A DNA stretch of 64,000 bases from Natronorubrum halalkaliphilum. Lineage in GTDB: Archaea; Halobacteriota; Halobacteria; Halobacteriales; Natrialbaceae. The DNA lies in NCBI RefSeq assembly GCF_009834785.1, contig NZ_WUYX01000060.1, forward strand, positions 44,107 through 108,106. The letters are read 5' to 3'. The notes under the pieces are model-generated. The model had not been told where the DNA came from. It made no database searches and saw only the letters and a program-made list of their open reading frames with translations. Shown here piece by piece: positions 1 through 8,326 of this stretch (position 1 is its first letter; every line of letters starts with the position of its first letter). The translations under genes were made by a program, and so were the position numbers.

Positions 1-142
1 TGGTATCCCATCGGCGTCGTTTGGTGCCGAGTTGGCGAGCGACGAGGACGGCAGCGTCGCCGGCCGATCCGTCGGGCGACCACTCGCGTTCAGCCCAGCG
101 ACAGGTCCGGAGTTCGAATCCGAACTCGGCAGTGTGGTCCAC
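1..142 (-). CDS. Partial N-terminus of haloarchaeal conserved protein (DUF5787-like), runs off the left edge
   Basis: The minus strand reads from a GTG at 142 to the window edge without a stop. The 47 visible residues include ELRTCRWAERE and ARQLGTKRRRWDT, which I recall from the haloarchaeal DUF5787 family; that assignment is from memory and no function is known to me. The GTG start is favoured because a TATA-like stretch (minus strand CTTTTAC, about 165-171) lies about 25 bases upstream, as expected for a leaderless transcript. The frame stays open further upstream but loses the family-like sequence. Only the first part of the gene is present. Confidence 0.55.
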   Translation of the reverse strand, partial: MDHTAEFGFELRTCRWAEREWSPDGSAGDAAVLVARQLGTKRRRWDT

Positions 143-313
143 GGAAGACGTTCGTAGCGAGCGAGTAAAAGCGCTACTCGATAGGTCGTGGTCGACCCCC
201 AACCGGGGCGGGTTGCCATCGTAGCCACTGACAGGCAGTGGATACTTGAGCGGACGATAGCTGGGGGTCTGTGGTACACAGGCTCGGTTAGGACGATAGT
301 CGAGCGACCTGCG
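143..313. other. Intergenic region
   Basis: No convincing gene. It holds the probable TATA-like box of the leftmost gene near 165-171 and the region downstream of the DUF4013 gene. The short open frames here are not credible. Confidence 0.4.
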
Positions 314-1069
314 TCAATCGTCCACCGAAACAGGCGTGTCTGCGGGACCTACAGTCGTCGTTTCCATTTTCGTGGGTAGCGTTCCAGCGATCGAGCGTCC
401 GAGGAACCGGCAACTAACGAGTCCGACGAAAAAGAGCATCGGCGGGACCGCGACCGCGCCGAGGACCGTCAGGAGGGCCGCCGCGACGAGGATCGGAACC
501 ACCAGCGCCACGACCTGGAACGCGGCCATCGCGAGGAAGTAGTCGCCACTCGAGACGACGGGCCACAACGCCCTCCGGTCGAACGACGCGCGAATCGATC
601 CCGTCGCCGCGTACTGTGCTAACGCCGCCGGCAGGACGTAATAAAGCAGCAGTGTCGCGCCGATAATACTGAACGCGAACAGAGCAGCGAGCAGCGCTGC
701 GATGGCGCTAAGTCCCCAGATTAGGTCCTCGTTTCCGCCGACCAGCGGTGCCAGCCCGGCGAGCCCGTAGTAGCCACCCACGCCGACTGCAAACGCCAGC
801 ACGGCCCCAGCCAGCAGCGGGACGAGCAGATACGCGAGGGCGATCGCCAAACCGGCTGTACCCGTCGCGAGGAGCGATCCCCAGTCGTCGAATGCGGGGA
901 GTTCGTCCGCGCCACGGAGAGCCGTCTCGAGGGTGCGAACGTAGTAGCCGACGAGCGCGACCAGTGGAACGACGAGAATCGCGCCGAGGACGAGGGCGCT
1001 GCCGATGAGCGTCCGCTTGCGCCAACCGCTGCGGCCCGGCGACGAACGCGCGTCCTCGACGGGGTGCAT
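314..1069 (-). CDS. DUF4013 domain-containing polytopic membrane protein
   Basis: A 251-residue protein with about five hydrophobic segments rich in Ala, Leu and Val, matching the haloarchaeal DUF4013 membrane family, including the loop ELPAFDDWG after the first segment. No biochemical role is known to me. I start it at ATG 1069 rather than at GTG 1090, because a TATA-like box (minus strand CTTTATC, 1101-1107) would place transcription start near 1077, downstream of the GTG. The first 20 residues are charged and probably cytoplasmic. It stands alone between the left-edge gene and the Nudix gene. Confidence 0.75.
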   Translation of the reverse strand: MHPVEDARSSPGRSGWRKRTLIGSALVLGAILVVPLVALVGYYVRTLETALRGADELPAFDDWGSLLATGTAGLAIALAYLLVPLLAGAVLAFAVGVGGYYGLAGLAPLVGGNEDLIWGLSAIAALLAALFAFSIIGATLLLYYVLPAALAQYAATGSIRASFDRRALWPVVSSGDYFLAMAAFQVVALVVPILVAAALLTVLGAVAVPPMLFFVGLVSCRFLGRSIAGTLPTKMETTTVGPADTPVSVDD

Positions 1070-1203
1070 CTGTGTCGGCCGTACGGTCACGCGGTCACCC
1101 GATAAAGTTGCTGGCGGCGACCGAGACCCGTCCGACTATCGAGCGAGATTGGAAACCCCATCGGAGACCGCCGAAGAGCCGATCTCGTCGGAGAGACGGA
1201 GTC

Positions 1204-1286
1204 ATACGGTTTGCTGTAACGATGTACCGGTGGGACCGCAAGCCATCCTGCGGTCCCAGCGGAAATGACTGAGAGCAGACAGTATC
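1204..1286. repeat. Small palindromic intergenic element with terminal inverted repeats
   Basis: The left end ATACGGTTTGCTGT (1204-1217) and the reverse complement of the right end (1273-1286) match at 11 of 14 positions. Inside is a perfect 9-bp hairpin, arms 1232-1240 and 1249-1257 with an 8-base loop. The 12-mer GATGTACCGGTG at 1221-1232 recurs on the opposite strand at 41233-41244, in another element of the same build. It lies between the DUF4013 and Nudix genes. It could be a REP/MITE-like element or a structured 3' RNA; the sequence cannot decide. Confidence 0.5.
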
Positions 1287-1377
1287 AAACGACGCGACGC
1301 CGTAAATCGACAGTCGATACGCTGTGGGATGGCGTTCGTCGCGAATCGACTCCGACTGCAAGACGAGCGTCGGCGGC

Positions 1378-1815
1378 CTACTCTTCTGCCTCCTGCTCGT
1401 GTTCGTCTAAGAATCCGTGAGCCTGCTCGAGTATTTCGCGCGGACCGTCCTGTGTGACGGTGTTTACCGCCTGTTCGTAGTCGCGCCACTGGAGGTCGCG
1501 GTGTTCGTTTGAGAGTTCCGCGCTCGCTTCGAACGATTTCGCAATAAAGAGGTGAACGGTCTTGTGGATCGTCGTGCCGTTCGCCTCGAAGACGTAGTTG
1601 TAGTCCTCGCGAAAGCCGTCGAGTAGTCGGAACTGATCGATACCTGCCTCTTCCTTTATTTCGCGGATCGCCGTCTGTTGTAGCTCTTCATCTCCTTCGA
1701 CACCGCCCTTGGGGAACTCCCAATCGCCTGGGCGGCTCTTGAGTAGAAGATACTCGCGCCGGCCCCGCGTATCGCGGAAGAGGATCGCGCCTGCGCTCGT
1801 AGCTTCGACTGCCAT
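1378..1815 (-). CDS. Nudix hydrolase, probable bis(5'-nucleosyl)-tetraphosphatase
   Basis: A 145-residue Nudix protein. The full Nudix signature G-x5-E-x7-REIKEEAGI is present around residues 37-60, so a divalent-metal-dependent pyrophosphohydrolase is expected. The opening MAVEATSAGAILF and the WEFPKGG segment resemble the Ap4A-hydrolase (asymmetric diadenosine tetraphosphatase) group. I choose ATG 1815 because the product then begins at the fold; the longer frame to 1953 adds unrelated sequence. A weak TATA-like TCTTAA about 27 bases upstream suggests a leaderless mRNA. The C-terminus is acidic. Substrate assignment is by family resemblance only. Confidence 0.8.
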   Translation of the reverse strand: MAVEATSAGAILFRDTRGRREYLLLKSRPGDWEFPKGGVEGDEELQQTAIREIKEEAGIDQFRLLDGFREDYNYVFEANGTTIHKTVHLFIAKSFEASAELSNEHRDLQWRDYEQAVNTVTQDGPREILEQAHGFLDEHEQEAEE

Positions 1816-2001
1816 TAAGTGGATTAATAGATGCGACGTTAAGAGAATATCGGACTGTTCGTCCAGTCTATACGGAATTTGCCGTACCGATTGCGACGAC
1901 AGTACCGGTCGAAACCCGAAATACGTTCCTTGAAGCCGGATTCGCGGCCCCATCTCAGCAAGCTTTTACGCCCCGGCCGTTGACGATTGGACAATACATC
2001 C

Positions 2002-2337
2002 ATGACCTTCGTTACCCGGCTCACGCTGCAGAGCGGCGATCGAGCCGCCCTCGACGGCATTGTCGAAGACATCAAAGAAAACGCCGAGCGCAAGGGTGCC
2101 GCCCTGAAAGGTCCCCACTCCCACCCGCCCGAGAAGCTCTCGGTCCCCCAGCAGTGTCGGCTTCACGCGGACGACGACCGCCAGTTTTCCTCGTGGAACT
2201 ACACGGTCTTCACCCGCGAACTCGAGATTCACGGTCACGATAATCTCGCGCGCAACATCGCCCAGCAGAGTTTCCCGGATTCGGTCCACATCGAGGCGGA
2301 AGTCGAGCAGATCCACGGCGCGGGTCGTGGGAACTGA
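2002..2337 (+). CDS. uS10-like small protein
   Basis: A 111-residue protein that resembles ribosomal protein uS10/mL48 in length and in the basic central loop (GPHSHPPEK...) followed by the motif FTRELEIHGHDNLARNI. It is distinct from the canonical S10 encoded beside EF-1alpha in archaea; haloarchaea carry this extra paralogue. The start at ATG 2002 gives MTFVTRLTLQSGD, which begins directly with the first beta strand. It is divergent from the Nudix gene, with about 190 bases between the two starts. A ribosome-related role is inferred from the fold only. Confidence 0.7.
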   Translation: MTFVTRLTLQSGDRAALDGIVEDIKENAERKGAALKGPHSHPPEKLSVPQQCRLHADDDRQFSSWNYTVFTRELEIHGHDNLARNIAQQSFPDSVHIEAEVEQIHGAGRGN

Positions 2338-2429
2338 CTCTTCGCTCTCTCGTTGTGTCTGTTAGCTGATACACGACGTACGCCGCCGCGGTCGGTACCA
2401 TTTTCACCACCCGAGACGAGAGTCAGGGT

Positions 2430-3710
2430 ATGAGTACGGACGACTTGATCTCGGTTCGCCGAGATCTTCACCGCAGACCCGAACCCGCCTGGCGAGAGTT
2501 TTACACGACCGCACGAATCGTCGAAGAACTCGAGGCGCGCCTGGGCGACGATCTCGACGAACTCCACATCGGCCCCGACGCTATCGCGGGCGACCACCGG
2601 ATGGCCGTCCCCGGCGACGCCGAACTGACCGCGTGGTACGAGCAGGCCCGCGAGGCTGGAGCGGACGAGGAGATCCTCGAATCGCTCGAGGGCGGTTACA
2701 CGGGTGCGGTGGCGGTCCTCGAACGCGGCGAGGGACCGACGGTCGGGCTCCGAGTCGATATCGACGGCCTCCCGCGTGCGGAGAGCGAGGATCCCGACCA
2801 CGTTCCCGCCGCGGAAGGCTTCCGCTCAGAACACGAGGGCGCGATGCACGCCTGCGGTCACGACGCCCACGCAACCATCGGGATCGGCGTGCTCGAGCAG
2901 GTCGCGGAGAGCGACTTTTCGGGAACGCTGAAGGTGTTCTTCCAGCCCGCCGAGGAGGTCGTCGGCGGTGGGAAATCGATGGCCAAGGGGGAACACATAC
3001 AGGACGTCGACTATCTGCTCGCGGCTCACATCGGACTCGACCACCCGACCGGCGAAGTCGTGGCGGGCATCGACGGCTTCCTCGCGGTCAAACACCTCGA
3101 GGCGGAGTTCACCGGCGAACCCGCTCACGCGGGCGGCCACCCCGAGCAAGGCCGCAACGCCGTCCAGGCGATGGCGACGGCCGTGCAAAACCTCTACGGG
3201 ATTCCGCGGCACAACGACGGCAAAACGCGGGTCAACGCGGGGATCGCGGAAGGTGGCAGCGCCGCTAACGTCATCCCGGAAGAGGCGCGCATTCTCGCCG
3301 AAGTTCGCGGTGAAACGACCGAACTGATGGAGTACATGGACTCCAAGGCGCGCCACGTGATTCGGAGCGCCGCCGACATGCACGAGTGCGAGGTCGAGTT
3401 CGGGACGGGTGCGGAGGCTCCGAGCGCGACGAGCGACCAGGAACTCGTCTCGATCGTCGCCGACGTCGCGGGGGCGACCGCCGGCGTCGAAAGCGTCCTC
3501 GAGCGCGACGAACTCGGCGGCAGCGAGGACGCGACCTTCCTGATGCAGACGGTCCAGGAAAACGGCGGGAAAGCCTGTTACGTCGGCGTCGGCACGGACC
3601 ATCCCGGCGGCCACCACACCGCAACCTTCGACGTGGACGAGCCGAGTATCGGCCACGGCATCGACGTCCTCGCCGGTGCGATCGATCGGATCAGCCACGA
3701 ACAGAGCTGA
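2430..3710 (+). CDS. M20-family amidohydrolase (IAA-amino acid / aminobenzoyl-glutamate hydrolase type)
   Basis: A 426-residue metalloamidase of the M20D group. Metal-binding motifs are visible: MHACGHDAHATIGIG (about residues 137-151), the Glu pair in QPAEEVVGGG (about 172-181), and a late His in the HPGGHHTATFD region. The LAAHIGLDHPTGEV segment and the dimerisation lid with HAGGHPEQGRNA are typical. It would hydrolyse an N-acyl or amide bond of a small substrate in the cytoplasm, such as an N-acyl amino acid. The substrate cannot be told from sequence. It is a single gene with its own upstream region. Confidence 0.85.
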   Translation: MSTDDLISVRRDLHRRPEPAWREFYTTARIVEELEARLGDDLDELHIGPDAIAGDHRMAVPGDAELTAWYEQAREAGADEEILESLEGGYTGAVAVLERGEGPTVGLRVDIDGLPRAESEDPDHVPAAEGFRSEHEGAMHACGHDAHATIGIGVLEQVAESDFSGTLKVFFQPAEEVVGGGKSMAKGEHIQDVDYLLAAHIGLDHPTGEVVAGIDGFLAVKHLEAEFTGEPAHAGGHPEQGRNAVQAMATAVQNLYGIPRHNDGKTRVNAGIAEGGSAANVIPEEARILAEVRGETTELMEYMDSKARHVIRSAADMHECEVEFGTGAEAPSATSDQELVSIVADVAGATAGVESVLERDELGGSEDATFLMQTVQENGGKACYVGVGTDHPGGHHTATFDVDEPSIGHGIDVLAGAIDRISHEQS

Positions 3711-3792
3711 TCGGCCCGTTTTGCGATGAGGCTCGGTGTCGGCAGGATCCGTAGCCGATTCCTCCGCGGACACGCAGACGTGACAGTGAAGC

Positions 3793-3803
3793 GATTATAT
3801 ACG
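3793..3803 (+). promoter_or_regulatory. TATA box of the M48 protease gene
   Basis: The AT-rich stretch GATTATATAC lies 36-46 bases before the ATG at 3839 in otherwise GC-rich DNA. It fits an archaeal TATA box and would give a leader of about 10-15 nt. Confidence 0.55.
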
Positions 3804-3838
3804 ATGAGGCTGTAGTCGGGAGCAACTCGGTCGACCCC

Positions 3839-5086
3839 ATGCGAGGATCCTCCACCCGCCGCGTCCGATTCGGACTCTGGGCCCGTATGCTCGTGGCCAG
3901 CACGATCTTGCTCGCCGCGTTACTAATCCTGCTCGTCGTCGAGTTCCTGTTCGTTATGCTGCTCGGGGGACTCGTCTACTGGGCCGCACTCGGGACGGTT
4001 CTCCCCGCCCTCGGCTCGGTCCCGACGCTCGCAGCGATCGTCGGCGTCGCTTGCTATCTCGCGGTGCTTTTCGCGGGCTTCCACGCGTTCCGGGTGGCTC
4101 ACAGGGACGACCTCGAGTACGACATCGATACCGTCGCGTCGGAACTGGGAACGGCGCTCGAGTCCGTTCGTCGACGGCTGAGTCCTCGAGCACTCGTCGG
4201 GATCGGCGGCGTGCTGCTCGCACTCGTCGTCGCGAGTCGTTGGCTCGTCGAGTCGGTGGGCGTCGAACTGTATATCCTGCCCCTTCCGGTCGTCGCGAGC
4301 CTGGTCGTCGTCGGGTCGCACTTCGTACATACCGTTCGGTCCGAACTGACCGGCGACGTCGCCGTGCTTCGCACGCTCGACGACTCGGTCGACCTCTCGG
4401 ACGATCTCGAACGGGATCCTGAACTCGCGGACGTTCGTCGCCGCGTCGACCGACTGGCACAGCAGGCCGGGGTCCCGACGCCGACGGTCAAAATCGCCGT
4501 GACGCGAACGCCCACGGCGCTCACGGTTGGCTACCGGCCCGCGACGTCGACGATCATCCTTTCCCGCGGGTTGGTCAAAGAACTCGATTCCCGAGAGCTC
4601 GAGGCAGTACTGGCCCACGAACTCGCACACGTCGCCAATCGCGACGCTGCGGTCATGTCGGTGATGACCGTTCCGGCGGCGAAAGCCGAGGCGTTCATCG
4701 AGCGGTACGACGGCGGCGGCTACCTCGAACTGCTCGCGTTCGCGCTGCAGGCCCTTTCGCGCTGGTGTGTGATCGTCGTCGCTCGTTACCGGGAGTACGC
4801 CGCCGACGACGGGGCCGTCGCGATTACAGGCGATTCGACGGCGCTTGCGAGCGCGCTCGAGACGCTCGACCGGTCGGTCGCCAGGCGACCCGTGCGTGAT
4901 CTGCGACGCCACCGCACCGCGGCCGCGTTCTCGATCGTGCCGCCGCCGTGGGAGGAACACCGATTTTTCAACCGCTCGAGGCGATTCGTGGCGCGACGGC
5001 TACTCGGAACGCATCCACCAACAAAAAAGCGGATCGAACGGCTGCGATTCGAGACGCCGGATTCGGCGGCGGCCGGCGATCAGTAG
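3839..5086 (+). CDS. M48-family membrane metalloprotease (HtpX-like)
   Basis: A 415-residue protein. The N-terminal half has four hydrophobic segments (about 15-35, 38-60, 120-135 and 145-160). The peptidase domain has the zinc motif HELAH at residues 260-264 followed by NRDA, and the third ligand is probably in the REYAADD segment around residue 320. The family cleaves misfolded membrane proteins with a cytosolic active site. Its 3' end overlaps that of the convergent DUF4397 gene by 7 bases (5080-5086). The basic C-terminus, with the THPPTKKRIERL segment typical of M48, shows the domain is complete. Confidence 0.85.
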   Translation: MRGSSTRRVRFGLWARMLVASTILLAALLILLVVEFLFVMLLGGLVYWAALGTVLPALGSVPTLAAIVGVACYLAVLFAGFHAFRVAHRDDLEYDIDTVASELGTALESVRRRLSPRALVGIGGVLLALVVASRWLVESVGVELYILPLPVVASLVVVGSHFVHTVRSELTGDVAVLRTLDDSVDLSDDLERDPELADVRRRVDRLAQQAGVPTPTVKIAVTRTPTALTVGYRPATSTIILSRGLVKELDSRELEAVLAHELAHVANRDAAVMSVMTVPAAKAEAFIERYDGGGYLELLAFALQALSRWCVIVVARYREYAADDGAVAITGDSTALASALETLDRSVARRPVRDLRRHRTAAAFSIVPPPWEEHRFFNRSRRFVARRLLGTHPPTKKRIERLRFETPDSAAAGDQ

Positions 5087-6000
5087 CCGTCGTCTTCGTC
5101 GGCGTGTTCGTCGTCGTGCTTGTCGTCCTCGTAATCGTCGTCGTGCTTGTCGTCCTCGTAATCGTCGTCGTGCTTGTCGTCGTCCATCTCACCGTCGTGT
5201 TCGTCCATCTCGTTATCGACGACGACTTCGAGGTCGAACGGCTCGTCAGCGGGAGCCGTCTCGGGCTCGAGGTAGCCGACCGCGAAGGCCGAGTAAACGG
5301 TTCCGGCGACGGGTTCGACGTCGAACGTCGCGACGACGTCGCCGTCGTTGTCCTCGGTCGCGGGGCGGACCTCGAGGGTGTACGCGTCAGGGGGAACCTC
5401 GACGGCCGCGGCGTCGCCGAAGGCGGCGTCCTCGAACAGCACCGTCTCGCCGTCGCCCGCGGTGACGTCGACGGCGGGGGCGTCGGGCGAGGCGTGGACG
5501 AGGCGGACCCGCGCGTTCTCGCCGGGGTCGCTCAAGTCGTCCTCGAGGACGGCCGGCGCGAACGGCTGGTTCTCCTCGGCGAGTTCGCCCAGAGCGGCGA
5601 TCGTGAAGTCGCCGTCGCCGACCTCGATTGCGTCGTCGAAGACGACGGTGTCGGCGTCGCCCGCGGCCGTGATCATCACGTCGTACGTCTCGGGTGGAAG
5701 CTCGAGGTAGTCGCTGACCGCGCGGTAGGGGACGTCCTCGAGGACGGGGTCGCCGTCGACCCAGACGTCGACGTTCGGCGCGTCGGGGGAGAGGTGAGCG
5801 ACCCGGACGCCCGCCTGGTGGTCGTCCATCTCGTCGGCGTATTCGTCGTCGCTGTGCTCGTCATCGTCGTATCCGTTGTCGGCGTGGTCGCCCGTATCGT
5901 CGTCCGCTGCGTCGTCGCCGCCCAAGCAACCCGCAACTGCGATGACCCCGGTCGTGCCGATCAGTGACAGTGCACGTCGGCGTGTGTGGTTTTCTACCAT
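5080..6000 (-). CDS. Secreted DUF4397 lipoprotein with acidic repeat tail
   Basis: A 306-residue protein. The N-terminus has a twin-arginine stretch (TRRRALSLIG) and a lipobox ending in AGC, so it is probably exported by Tat and lipid-anchored. A short acidic linker follows, then two DUF4397 modules starting at VRVAHLSPDAPNVDVWVDG and VRLVHASPDAPAVDV. The C-terminus is a His/Asp/Glu tail built from the 9-residue unit DDKHDDDYE. I use ATG 6000 because the frame upstream offers only GTG and TTG. Function is unknown; the fold suggests a cell-surface beta-sandwich protein, and the His/Asp tail could bind metal (inference). Confidence 0.85.
   Translation of the reverse strand: MVENHTRRRALSLIGTTGVIAVAGCLGGDDAADDDTGDHADNGYDDDEHSDDEYADEMDDHQAGVRVAHLSPDAPNVDVWVDGDPVLEDVPYRAVSDYLELPPETYDVMITAAGDADTVVFDDAIEVGDGDFTIAALGELAEENQPFAPAVLEDDLSDPGENARVRLVHASPDAPAVDVTAGDGETVLFEDAAFGDAAAVEVPPDAYTLEVRPATEDNDGDVVATFDVEPVAGTVYSAFAVGYLEPETAPADEPFDLEVVVDNEMDEHDGEMDDDKHDDDYEDDKHDDDYEDDKHDDEHADEDDGY
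5115..5180 (-). repeat. 27-bp tandem repeat encoding the acidic tail
   Basis: About 2.5 copies of a 27-base unit start at 5115, 5142 and 5169. They are in frame with the DUF4397 lipoprotein gene and encode DDKHDDDYE units. Copy number could vary between strains. Confidence 0.85.
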
Positions 6001-6205
6001 CAACACGATACAAGCAGACGACAGAAATAGCGATATGCCCTAACTGAGTAGGTTTTTGGCCAAAATGTATTTATGTCATGAGTTGATTGATATCGGAATA
6101 CAGCCCGAAGGTGATTTTAATTGTCATTTTCGAGGGACAACGCGATCGGGCCAGTGTCGTGAACGCGCAAGACCACAGAGTAAAATTTCTGTGTGAATTT
6201 CGGCG

Positions 6206-7612
6206 TTAGTACTTCGGCTCCGCTCCGGTCGTCTCGTAGACGGTCTCCATCAGTTCGTCGCGTCGATCCTGCCACCCTGCGAGCCCTTCGGGGCTGGTGG
6301 GGTACTGCTCGTAGTGAGCCAGCAGGTCGTCGGCACAGCGCTTGGTCTGGTAGAGGTTCCAGATGGTGCCCCAGTGGCCGCGGCTCTTGATCAGCGACTC
6401 GAGTTTGAGTTTCAGGCCGATATCTGTACTCCCCGAGTAGAGCGCCTCGGCGAGTTTGTCGCCGGGCATGGCCGCGAGCAGCCCCATCAGATCGTCGACG
6501 TCGACCGCCGTCGAAAGGATGTTGTAGACGTCCAGCGCGGCGTAGCGGGCCCCGAAGTGGTCCATCACGCGCTCGTTGTACTCCCAGAAGGTTGCCTCGC
6601 TGTAGTCGCCCGTCTCGAGTGCTTCGATCGCCTGATCGGCGGCGTACTTGCCGGCGTAAGCGGCCCCGGCGATGCCGCCGCCGGTGGTGGGGTTGACGTG
6701 GCCCGCGGCGTCGCCGACGGCCATGTAGCCCGGGTGGACGGCCGAGTCGTAGGGCCGACGCGTTGGAAGCGCAGCGCCGAGTTTATCTTCGACTTTAGCA
6801 CCCGCGAACTCGGGACGGTTCTCGAGGTCGCGTTTGAGGTCCTCAACGAGCTGCATCGGCTCCTCGGTCATCTGGAAACCTAGACCGGCGTTGATCTCGG
6901 TGTCAGTGCGCGGGAAGTACCAGAGGTAACCCGCCGCGCGCTCGGTGGGCTTGAACACCAGCGCGTCGTCCCACTCGACCGGCTCCTCGACGTGGACGAT
7001 CTCGCGGTAGGCCGAACAGAAGTGCGAGTAGTTGACGTTCGTATCGAACGTGGAGTCGGAGAAGTCGACGTTGTCCTGGAGGATCGAGAGCGAGCCCGCA
7101 GCGTCGATGACGATGTCGGCCTCGTACGTGATCGGATCGCCCTTTCGGATCGCTTCGACGCCCGTCACGCGGCCGTCGTCGGCCTGCGTGACGTTCTTGA
7201 CGACGGTGTCGTAGTGAAACTCGACGCCGGTATCGCCCGCCCCGCCGATGATTCGGCGGCCGTACTCCCAGCGGTCGATGACGGCTAACTCGCCGGGGAC
7301 GGGGATCTCGAGGACGGTGTCCTCTTGGGGAATCTCGAAGCGGCCGTGGTCGACGCCCGTGTTCGTAAATGCGGGCTCGAGTTTCGACTTGGGAATCGCA
7401 TCGGGGAAGGCGTCTGCACCCTTCAACGCGTCCCCGCAGGCGATATGACCGGCTTCGTGCTCGGTCTTGCGCTCGAGAACGACGGCATCGTATCCCTCCC
7501 GGGCGACGGTCGCTGCGGCGTAACATCCGGCAGTCCCGGCACCGACGACGACCACGTCCGGCGACCGGCGGTCGGACGAGGTGGTGGCCGTCGACTGCTC
7601 CTGCGTGCTCAT
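6206..7612 (-). CDS. Geranylgeranyl reductase family flavoprotein
   Basis: A 468-residue FAD-dependent oxidoreductase. The dinucleotide-binding motif VVVGAGTAGCYAAATVA is near residues 19-35, followed by the acidic second-strand end of VVLERK. A CGDALKG segment near 55 and the FAD-binding GDAAGHVNPTTGGGI near 310 are typical of geranylgeranyl reductases. These saturate double bonds of isoprenoid chains in archaeal membrane lipids. ATG 7612 is chosen because the frame upstream adds about 48 unrelated residues. A ferredoxin gene lies divergently just upstream, a plausible electron donor. Some haloarchaeal paralogues act on carotenoids or menaquinone, so the exact substrate is open. Confidence 0.8.
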   Translation of the reverse strand: MSTQEQSTATTSSDRRSPDVVVVGAGTAGCYAAATVAREGYDAVVLERKTEHEAGHIACGDALKGADAFPDAIPKSKLEPAFTNTGVDHGRFEIPQEDTVLEIPVPGELAVIDRWEYGRRIIGGAGDTGVEFHYDTVVKNVTQADDGRVTGVEAIRKGDPITYEADIVIDAAGSLSILQDNVDFSDSTFDTNVNYSHFCSAYREIVHVEEPVEWDDALVFKPTERAAGYLWYFPRTDTEINAGLGFQMTEEPMQLVEDLKRDLENRPEFAGAKVEDKLGAALPTRRPYDSAVHPGYMAVGDAAGHVNPTTGGGIAGAAYAGKYAADQAIEALETGDYSEATFWEYNERVMDHFGARYAALDVYNILSTAVDVDDLMGLLAAMPGDKLAEALYSGSTDIGLKLKLESLIKSRGHWGTIWNLYQTKRCADDLLAHYEQYPTSPEGLAGWQDRRDELMETVYETTGAEPKY

Positions 7613-7827
7613 ATCAACTGTGTGGACCCCACGGGAAGAAAACGTTTTATGTGTTATTTGTGGGATCGGCGAGGGCACAATCGTGCTCCGCCGGTCGATT
7701 TCGACGTGATCGGCGACGTGCTCGAGGAGTGCAGCCGTTCTGACGGGTCCTCTCACGGTATTTTCGTTGCTTCTGTCACGACAAATGTGAATAAAGAGTT
7801 TTAGTGAGGTCTTTCGTAGCAGCCTGT

Positions 7828-8169
7828 ATGACAGAGTACACGATCGAATTCGTCGGGACGGGTGAGACGATCACCTGTACCGACAAGGAGACGATTCTCA
7901 GTCGCTGTCTCGAGGAGGGTATCGCCCAGGAGTACTCGTGTCGCGTCGGGATGTGTCTGGCCTGCTCGGCCGAGATTCTCGAGGGCGAGGTTACCCAGCC
8001 CGCGGCGCGGGGACTGACCGAGGAAGAAGCCGAGAACTATGCGCTTACGTGTATGGCTCGGCCGCAGTCGGATCTGAAACTCGACCGCGGGAAGTACCCG
8101 CCAAGCATCGAGAGCGATCTGGAGGGCGAGATCGGTGAAGCGGGCGGGGCTGCGGCTGCGGATGACTGA
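7828..8169 (+). CDS. [2Fe-2S] plant-type ferredoxin
   Basis: A 113-residue ferredoxin with ligands C38, C43, C46 and C75 in the C-x4-C-x2-C ... C pattern of plant-type [2Fe-2S] proteins. It lacks the long acidic insertion of the major halophilic ferredoxin, so it is a minor paralogue. The start at ATG 7828 gives MTEYTIEFVGTGE, directly the first strand; the longer frame adds eight unlikely residues. The C-terminus ends in Gly/Ala/Asp. It is divergent from the geranylgeranyl reductase gene, which suggests it feeds electrons to that enzyme (inference). Confidence 0.88.
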   Translation: MTEYTIEFVGTGETITCTDKETILSRCLEEGIAQEYSCRVGMCLACSAEILEGEVTQPAARGLTEEEAENYALTCMARPQSDLKLDRGKYPPSIESDLEGEIGEAGGAAAADD

Positions 8170-8326
8170 GTTGTGGCCGTTCAACGACCAGTTGTAACCA
8201 GCCGATCCGTAACCGACTAGCTAGCCGCTTCTGTCGTCGTTGGACGCGCCCCTCGAGTGCGTAATCAGGACGATTCCCGACCCGTCGTGGCCGAACGTGA
8301 CCTATCCTGGGGCAGGAACACACTCA

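Noticed and set aside
111..130. TTCGAATC sequence resembling a tRNA T-loop
   Set aside because: The flanking bases do not form a 5-bp T-stem in the right register and no D-, anticodon- or acceptor stem is present. It lies inside the left-edge coding frame.
4948..5967. Long plus-strand Val-rich frame opposite the DUF4397 gene
   Set aside because: It is the antisense image of acidic codons (GAC/GTC); the minus-strand product has a signal sequence, known domains and a stop in the right place.
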